Source: Semisulcospira habei (lineage: Eukaryota; Mollusca; Gastropoda; Semisulcospiridae). From it: DNA of 64,000 bases. The notes below the pieces were generated by a model. That model saw only the letters and a program-made list of their open reading frames with translations, had not been told where the DNA came from and did no database searches. The stretch is taken from assembly GCA_036245525.1 (NCBI GenBank), contig BTPG01000005.1, forward strand, positions 206,742,303 through 206,806,302, written 5' to 3'. The translations under genes and the position numbers were made by a program. Below, piece by piece: positions 1-64,000 of the stretch (the first letter of the stretch is position 1; the number at the start of each line of letters is the position of its first letter).

Positions 1-108
1 ACTCAAATGGGCTGTGAAAAAGACGGGTGAAAAGCCTTAGGCATGACAGCATTGATGGCTCGTATCGACAAAGTTTGGCAATCAAAGCCAGCCATGAAGC
101 ACATCCCT

Positions 109-322
109 TTAACACATTCAGCCCTGACACACCACAAGAAGACATGGATCGAGCATGATGGTTCAAGGGTGGTGCCAGAATAGCTTGGCGCCCATAGGCG
201 CCAAGCTATTCTGTCACCACCCTTGAACTATCATGCTTGATCCGTCTTCAGAATTGTAATACAGTCCTTGAGAGGGCAACTTCAAAGTTTTGGGACTTCG
301 CTCCAGGGGTAGAATGTGTTAA
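109..322. mobile_element. Palindromic TTAA element, family C
   Basis: Family C is bounded TTAACACATTC...GAATGTGTTAA and carries a hairpin with core AGTTCAAGGGTGGTGCCAG / CTGGCACCACCCTTGAACT around a GGCGCC-rich turn. TTAA plus a terminal CCC/CAC is the hallmark of piggyBac target sites, so it is taken as a non-autonomous piggyBac-like element. This copy has an extra T in the right arm. Confidence 0.75.
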
Positions 323-432
323 TCTCTTCACTACCGAGAAAACTTGAACACATGCAACTGCAAGAGACATAGGTCCTTATGAACCCCTGAAACTGTGGGG
401 GCTCATGTGGATCCGTGCCTCTTGGTGAGCCC

Positions 433-520
433 GATTGTTTAGTTATTTACAACAAAAGCCATCTCACGGCAGGGCAATCAATTTGTGTCAATGTTTCTTG
501 TACAGCAACTGTGGCTTTTG
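433..520 (-). repeat. SINE 3'-tail fragment
   Basis: Contains 'TTTAGTTATTTACAAC..AAAGCCATCTCACGGC', a decayed relative of the better tail at 12.07 kb. No head is seen next to it. Confidence 0.4.
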
Positions 521-544
521 GTTGTTGAGTGAACAAAAAATGTT

Positions 545-703
545 AAATGTTTAGGGCTTAACGTCTTTTGTCCACCACGAAGGTGATTTCAAAGATGGGG
601 CACCGAAAAGCGGTCTGTACAAATTTTGACCTCAGCTGGGCTCGAACCCAGGACCTTTCAGAAGAGAGTCGAACGCTCTACCACCGAGCCACCCAGCTCC
701 CCT
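545..703 (-). mobile_element. tRNA-derived SINE
   Basis: On the minus strand it begins with a tRNA-like head: box A-like TGGCTCGGTGGTAGAGC and box B GGTTCGAGCCC, 40 bases apart. A body follows that ends GGACAAAAGACGTTAAGCCC. The head-plus-body layout and the 'GACGTTAA' tail motif are typical of mollusc SINEs. It is not a functional tRNA because a clean acceptor stem and CCA-end layout are missing. Confidence 0.7.
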
Positions 704-744
704 GTTGCGTGAACAATGATCTCAGAAGAAGAAAAAAATGTCAA

Positions 745-1010
745 CTGGCAGTGAAGGGGTTAATAAAACGTGTAATCAGTATCTTTTAACCCATATCATA
801 CTGAGGCTAAAAGCTTCAAATTTGTACACTGCCATTCGCAAGCTACATTATAGTACTTACAGATAAGTATACAGACCAATGGCTTTAGTTCAAGGGTGGT
901 GCCAGAATAGCTTGGTGCCTAGAGGCGCCAAGCTATTCTGGCACTACCCTTGGGAAAAAAGTCATCTGGCAGTGAAGGGATTAATAAAACGTGTAATCAG
1001 TATCTTTTAA
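745..1010. repeat. 45-base direct repeats around a truncated TTAA element
   Basis: Two copies of CTGGCAGTGAAGGG(G/A)TTAAT...ATCTTTTAA (745-789 and 966-1010) flank a family B element that lost its right third (786-953). Local duplication, not a target-site duplication of the usual size. Confidence 0.7.
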
Positions 1011-1025
1011 TAGTTTGAGGTTGAC

Positions 1026-1197
1026 TTAACCCATTTCACCCTACAGCCGATTTCCAAATTTCGGAGGGGTCAGGGGTCGGAGGGGTAACAGCCGTGTACC
1101 AGTTGCAGGAGATGGATGGACCATCATAATTCAGGGGTAGTGCCAGATTACCTTGGTGCCACCTCCTGCCATAGTGTGTTGGGGCTAAATGGGTTAA
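1026..1197. mobile_element. TTAA element, family A, hairpin collapsed
   Basis: Family A ends are TTAACCC(A/T)TTTAGCCC and the reverse; the usual core is CATGATAATTCAAGGGTAGTG / CACTACCCTTGAATTATCATG. This copy keeps both TTAA ends but only the left arm of the hairpin. Confidence 0.7.
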
Positions 1198-1287
1198 TCA
1201 AAATGTAGTAAAACTGTTGCCACTAGGGTTTCATGTGAAAGAAAAACAGAAGATAGTGGTAGATAATTTAAAATAGAAACAAGGAAC

Positions 1288-1316
1288 GACGTTTCGGATC
1301 AAAAATCCTTCTTCAG
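1288..1316 (-). other. Hammerhead-ribozyme-like core motif
   Basis: Minus strand reads CTGAAGA, a GGAT/ATCC stem, then CGAAAC and GTC. This is the conserved order CUGANGA - stem II - GAAA - UH of hammerhead ribozymes found in Penelope-like retroelements. Stem III would be only 2 bp with no loop, and a stem I is not obvious, so it may be a relic or a dimer-only form. Confidence 0.35.
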
Positions 1317-1435
1317 GTGACATGGAAACAAATGGGTTAAGAATAGCATGATGCCTGTAGGCACCGTGAACTGTCATGGTCAGTCTGTCTCATGTTCAAT
1401 CTGTCTCCTTTAGTCGTCACAGGACAGCTCCCAAA

Positions 1436-1529
1436 TTAACCCTTTGGATATAAGTAGCATTGTTTGTTGTGATGATTCCTGAAGGAATCATCACAACAAC
1501 AAAAAAGCTACTGACAACGAAAGGGTTAG
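1436..1529. mobile_element. Palindromic TTAA element, family D (about 90 bp)
   Basis: Family D: TTAACCCTTT(G)ACTGTCAGTAGC, a central GATTCCTGCAGGAATC palindrome, and the reverse ending AAAGGGTTAA. This copy has TTGTTGTGATGATTCC / GGAATCATCACAACAAC arms and a mutated right TTAG. Confidence 0.7.
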
Positions 1530-1615
1530 GCATTCGACCCTAGGCACTCAGTGTGCTAAAGTGAACAAATGTAAGAGAACACAAAAGACAGAAAGTGTCT
1601 GAAACAGTGCAAGGC

Positions 1616-1621
1616 TTTATT
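1616..1621 (-). terminator. Candidate poly(A) signal downstream of AHI1
   Basis: On the minus strand this reads AATAAA, followed about 20-50 bases on by a T/G-rich stretch (TTTCTGTCTTTTGTG). It is a plausible 3' end for AHI1 if the 5.1 kb exon is terminal; no transcript evidence is available. Confidence 0.3.
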
Positions 1622-2192
1622 ACAAATAAATATCAAACAGCCAACAACAATCACTGCTAAAACAACTCTGCCATCTCACAAAATAATGGCAACAATCAAA
1701 CGTGCAAGTGCAAACTTGCAGCTGTTGCATTTCTTGTGAAAAATGTTGCATTTCTTGTGAGATTCCGAAACTAGCTTAATCTGTCCTGAAGGTATATACG
1801 TATACAAAATAAATACGCAATCAATAAAAAAGTTGTAAGAACTGAAATGCTTCCAGCAAAATGTTGCTATGATTTTGCTGGTTGCTGCTTGAAAACAAAG
1901 AGCTAACATACAATTACTTTGTCAAGATATGCTTTATGTGTACATCATGATAATTATAACTACCAACGTTTTCACATGTAAGGAGAATGGTAAGAATCCT
2001 TCCAAACTTTAATCACGAAAATTACAATTATACATCAGATCATTCTTTTCTGCAAAAAAAAAAACCCAACCCCATCCTAGAAAAACCAACAAAAGACTGA
2101 GGACTCTACAATGAGTTGTTTTTTGGAACGTGTCTGACGCAATGCAGACAAAATCTCATCTTACAGTAATCAGCTGAAGACACAATCAGATG

Positions 2193-2407
2193 TTAACGCA
2201 TTTCATCCTGATAATCTACTGCTTGAAATAAATTAGCCCATCATAGTTCAAAGGTGGTGCCAGAATAGCTTGGCGCCTCAGGCTCCAAGCTATCCTGGCC
2301 CCACCCTTGAACTAAAATGCTTGCTCTATCTCCAAATCTGTCATGTAGCCTTCATAGGACAATAAGCACATTTTCAAAGCAATCAACCTCAGGATGTAAT
2401 GGGTTAA
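2193..2407. mobile_element. Palindromic TTAA element, family F
   Basis: Family F has the family C hairpin inside different outer sequence (AATGTAGCCTTYATAGGACAATAAGC and ..AACCTCAGGATGTAATGGG). Arms here GAATAGCTTGG / CCAAGCTATCCTGG. Confidence 0.7.
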
Positions 2408-2720
2408 TTAGCAACTTGCACAAGCAAATCAACAAGAAAAAACATCTGATACTTTAACAAATATTGAACATGATTCACTTTGTACAAAATATACAAATGT
2501 ATATACGACTGATATGTACATATCACAGACTGGTCCCCATTGGCTGGGAGAAGGCAACACAACACGAAGGGAGAATCTATGCCTCTTGAAGGTTCACTAG
2601 CGTGTGCACCGTACCCACTTTTCTACAGGAAGCAGTTCTCCGAGAAGACTGGTGTTGATGAGGGGTCGCAGAGTTGCAACGTCGAAAGATGTGGACGCAC
2701 ATTCGCGATTCCACCCTAGC

Positions 2721-2890
2721 ATAACCCGTTCAATGCTGAGAGAATCTGAACACCACCCAACTGCAGGAGGAACAGATCCTCAAGAGCCCCCGCAGTTGCG
2801 GGGGCTCTTGAGGATCTATTCCTCTTGCTGACGCTACTTTGAATCCATGTTCCATACACAGAGTGGGTCAGCTGGCACTGAACGAGTTAA
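2721..2890. mobile_element. Palindromic TTAA element, family E
   Basis: Family E hairpin: AGATCCTCAAGAGCCCCCGC / GCGGGGGCTCTTGAGGATCT, almost perfect arms of about 30 bases with a 4-5 base turn; right TTAA shared with the next element, left TTAA decayed (ATAACCC). Confidence 0.65.
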
Positions 2891-2977
2891 CCCTTTGACT
2901 GTTAGTAGTAATTTTTTTGTCGCAATGATTCCTGCAGGATCATTGCGCCAGAACCTGCTACTTACACCCAAAGGTAA
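2887..2977. mobile_element. TTAA element, family D
   Basis: TTAACCCTTTGACTGTTAGTAG with central GATTCCTGCAGGATC (one base lost from the right arm); right end decayed to AAAGGTAAC. Confidence 0.6.
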
Positions 2978-3049
2978 CTGTAAGCGTACTGACATGCAGT
3001 GACATGACACATTCCTCCCTTTCTGACTAGACTACCATACAGACTTGTT

Positions 3050-3243
3050 TTAACACATTCACACCTAACAGTGACTCTTCCTACCTCGTGAGGCTTCTAT
3101 AAGGGTACCAGCTGGTGGGAGATGGACAAGCAAGGGTAGTTCAAGGTAGTGCGACATTAGCTTGGCGCCTGGGAAGGAGCCAAGCTAATCTGGCATTACC
3201 CTTGAACTATCATGGCCAAGCCATCTCCTGCTGCTATTTTTAA
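3050..3243. mobile_element. TTAA element, A/C hybrid type
   Basis: C-type outer end (TTAACACATTC), A-type inner arms (ACATTAGCTTGG / CCAAGCTAATCTGG), right TTAA shared with the following family B copy. Confidence 0.65.
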
Positions 3244-3453
3244 CCCATGTCATACTGAGTCTAAAAGCTTCAAATTTGTACACTGCCATATGCAAGCTAC
3301 ATTATAGTACTTACAGATAAGGATATAGACCAATGGCTTTAGTTCAAGGGTAGTGCCAGAATAGCTTGGCGCCAAGAGATTCCGGCACTACCCTTGAACT
3401 ATTTTAGTCAAACGTATTTCACACACTGGTCTATTCCGAATGATAAGGGTTAA
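3240..3453. mobile_element. Palindromic TTAA element, family B
   Basis: Family B: TTAACCCATATCATACTGAGG, a left flank of about 90 bases (..GCTTCAAATTTGTACACTGCC..), the hairpin TAGTTCAAGGGTGGTGCCAG.., then TTTAGTCAAACTTATTTCAC and GATAAGGGTTAA. In this copy the turn GGCGCC is shortened. Confidence 0.75.
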
Positions 3454-3806
3454 TGGGTGAAGATGTAAAGATCAAGTCAAATACAAACTGTAAGGCACAG
3501 GCGGGATTGCAAGTCTCGGTGGGGGGCAAATCAAATGGAAATTCACTAGAAAATTATCTGACAAAAGTGGATCGTGATTTCTTTTATATCCGTGCAAGAT
3601 AAAACGGTAAAAAAGGACGGAAAAGCGGCAGACGACACACACAAAAATGCTGGCATAGATATCCGCTGCACATACACCGTGAGTATCAAGTTGAATCCGC
3701 TGTGGCCTTGGACCACAAATTTCCTGAGTGGTAAAACAAATATTTCCTGGCTCTAAGGTTAAGTACATGCAGTTGAGAAACATCAGAAGATATTACACAT
3801 GGCTTT

Positions 3807-4003
3807 GTAACGCATTCAGCCCTGATACACATCAATACATGGACTAACCATGACAGTTCAAGGGTGGTGCCAGAATTGCTTGGCGCCACAAGGCGCCAAG
3901 CTATTCTGGCACCACCCTTGAACTATCATGGTCAAACTATCTCCTGAACTGGCATGAAATCCTCACAGAACAAATTTTAAATGTAAAAATTTCAATGTGT
4001 TAA
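3807..4003. mobile_element. Palindromic TTAA element, family C
   Basis: Right TTAA intact, left decayed to TGTAA. Hairpin arms nearly perfect, GTTCAAGGGTGGTGCCAG paired with CTGGCACCACCCTTGAAC. Confidence 0.7.
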
Positions 4004-4060
4004 GATCAAGACCAACATGCTGCGTGCATCGATAACACTTGTGCACAGCTTTATACAGGC

Positions 4061-4284
4061 TTAACCCATATCATACTGAGGCTAAAAGCTTCAAATTTGT
4101 ACACTGCCATATACAAGCTACATTATGGTACTTACAGATGAGGATATGGACCAATGGCTTTAGTTCAAGGGTGGTGCCAGAATAGCTTGGCGCCTAGAGG
4201 CGCCAAGCTATTCTGGCACCACCCTTGAACTATTTTAGTCACACTTATTTCACACAATGGTGTATTCCGATTGATAAGGGTTAA
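4061..4284. mobile_element. Palindromic TTAA element, family B (full length)
   Basis: Both TTAA intact, 224 bp, perfect hairpin arms of more than 30 bases (GTTCAAGGGTGGTGCCAG ... GGCGCC turn). Best reference copy for family B. Confidence 0.8.
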
Positions 4285-4342
4285 AGATCAACAAAGTTTC
4301 TCTAGAACAAAACCACTGCAGGTTTCGGGTATCACAACGGCA

Positions 4343-4863
4343 GCATAAATACAAATGTCAGATCCGAAATGCAATGCCAACAGAAATGCATTACAGCGCG
4401 TCCCGTAAATGCTATCGTTTGAGATTTCTACAGCTGTTTACAATTCACCCCTTTCACTGAAAGTAGTAATTTGTTTCCTCAAAAACATTACCGATGACAT
4501 TACTGTCCGGAAGTGTCTACTACTTACTCAATTTTAGCCTAAGAACCTGTTGTGTTGATACACAACCTGGGAGGCACTCAGGGAACCCTGCCTAGGGCCG
4601 AGAGTTGTCTCCTGCCCCTGCCCATCTGGTCACGTGCCACGTGGCGTGAGCATTCAGTCGTTGCTACTTAGCTCAAGCAGTGCAGACGTTTTCAGGACCT
4701 TGTACTGGTTCGAACCGGTTCTTAAAGGGCCGGTCGCATAAATACAAATGTCAGATCCAAAATGCAATGCCAACAGAAATGCATTACAGCGCGTCCCGTA
4801 AATGCTATCGTTTGAGATTTCTACAGCTGTTTACAATTCACCCCTATCACTGAAAGTAGTAAT
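4343..4863. repeat. 128-bp direct repeats flanking a solo DIRS end
   Basis: 4343-4470 and 4736-4863 are the same 128-base stretch with only a few differences (GATCCGAAAT/GATCCAAAAT, CCTTTCAC/CCTATCAC). The 265 bases between them (4471-4735) start TTGTTTCCTC, CATTACCGATGACATTACTG and continue as the DIRS terminal repeat (AATTTTAGCCTAAGAACC). Confidence 0.8.
4471..4735 (-). mobile_element. Solo DIRS terminal fragment
   Basis: Begins exactly at the DIRS end (reverse complement of GAGGAAACAA) and matches the right terminal repeat of the 16-22 kb element (CCTAAGAACC..GTTGTG..ACACAACC..GGCACTC). No coding part. Confidence 0.75.
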
Positions 4864-4940
4864 GTTTAGCATTTCAGAGCTTGTATGACTGACTGCCCCA
4901 TACTCCCTCCATCTGAGAAACATATATTTAAATCAGGGCC

Positions 4941-5002
4941 AAGAGGCATGGATCATCATGAGCCCCCGCACATGCGGGGGCTCATGATGATCCACGCCTC
5001 TT
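4941..5002. repeat. Family E hairpin
   Basis: AAGAGGCATGGATCATCATG AGCCCCCGCA paired with TGCGGGGGCTCATGATGATC; outer TTAA ends not recognisable. Confidence 0.6.
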
Positions 5003-5136
5003 GCAGACGGATGGTGTTGGTCGAGTCATGCCAGTGAAGAGGTAAACAATCACAGTTCATTCCAGTGTATGCAGACCAGCGCCGAGATTCCAAATATCTT
5101 TGCAAGCACAATGACAGCGATTGCCGATGCCGACGT

Positions 5137-63518
<58,382 letters not shown>

Positions 63519-63669
63519 CTGCACACAAAAAGACCCCAGGTCAGCCAAATATTATTTTGCATTATAATGGAACTGGATGTAACATTGACAGCTACATGCT
63601 TTCCAATAGTAGGATTAACAAGAAAGGCGAAGCCTTTATGGCTCACGTGTATGAACAATCTACACAATA

Positions 63670-64000
63670 AATGACCTGTGTGACCTTGACCTTTCCAACA
63701 GGTCACCGAAATGAGCAAGTGTGCAAGTGTCTTAAGGATTGGATTTGTATCAGCGAAATCTGAGTTTCATCAAACTGTATGCATTTTTCAAAAGTTTGTC
63801 AACCCTCTGTGACAATTGACCTCTGTGAGGGGTCGACTAAATTAGCACACATAGAAAGGTGTTATCATCAGCTACCTTCATGCCAATTTTTATTAAAAAG
63901 TTTGCAAAAACTTTGATAAAAACTAAATTCTATCAAAAACTGCCATTTTTCACACACTTGCCAACCTTCTGTGACCCTTGACCTTTTCAAGCGGTCATCT
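63670..64000. repeat. TGACCTTGACCTTT-rich intronic tract
   Basis: TGTGACCTTGACCTTTCCAA CAGGTCA and TGTGACCCTTGACCTTTTCA AGCGGTCA with a weaker copy between them. This degenerate repeat type is common in marine mollusc DNA (general knowledge). It runs off the window. Confidence 0.5.

Noticed and set aside
628..703. Functional tRNA gene on the minus strand
   Set aside because: A and B boxes are present, but there is no clean acceptor stem, and a SINE body follows; treated as a SINE head.
2604..2831. 75-codon plus-strand frame
   Set aside because: It runs through a family E hairpin; no coding signal.
3574..3783. Possible extra AHI1 3' exon
   Set aside because: No frame or splice pair fits the phase after the SH3 exon better than the 8.5 and 5.2 kb candidates.

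Overview
The window is animal nuclear DNA. It shows large introns with GT/AG splice sites, several non-LTR retrotransposon clades, DIRS-type tyrosine-recombinase retrotransposons and dense palindromic TTAA elements. A marine invertebrate, most likely a gastropod or other mollusc, is my best guess. That rests on the repeat style (SINE tails of the 'GACGTTAAACCC' type, 'TGACCTTGACCTTT' tracts, DIRS abundance) and is inference, not proof.

The only host gene I can support is AHI1 (jouberin, a ciliary transition-zone scaffold). It lies on the minus strand and fills the window from about 63.5 kb down to about 11.4 kb, and probably to 5.1 kb. Twenty-seven exons were placed by splice sites. Their reading phases all agree, and the conserved blocks follow the order in vertebrate AHI1: lysine-rich N-terminal region (63.5-53.2 kb), C2-like/pre-WD region (52.7-41.0 kb), WD40 repeats (41.2-22.6 kb), low-complexity linker (16.4-12.4 kb) and SH3 domain (11.6 kb). 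Two further 3' exons and a poly(A) signal are tentative. The first exons lie beyond the right edge.

Everything else is mobile or repeated DNA in the introns and 3' flank. (1) More than 45 short elements are bounded by TTAA and start CCC or CAC; most carry one long hairpin whose arms match each other better than they match other copies. (2) There are three DIRS elements (16.5-22.2, 42.6-48.9 and 59.3-61.4 kb), plus solo DIRS ends at 4.5 and 51.4 kb. (3) LINEs: an intact endonuclease-RT ORF at 23.2-26.2 kb (+), an inverted (twin-primed) copy at 9.4-11.3 kb, a 5'-truncated copy with an open RT frame at 36.2-38.9 kb (-), a decayed copy at 53.9-56.8 kb (+), and 3' tails at 7.5, 15.8 and 32.2 kb. 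(4) There are tRNA-derived SINEs. (5) A nest of insertions at 35.3-40.8 kb is built around a palindrome with arms of about 1.2 kb.

The two most unusual signals are the palindromic TTAA families, with arm-to-arm covariation and a tandem single-arm derivative at 51.0-51.2 kb, and an unclassified retroelement at 5.8-6.3 and 35.4-40.5 kb. Both copies of the latter start with the same inverted copy of their own 3' region and are flanked by target-site duplications.
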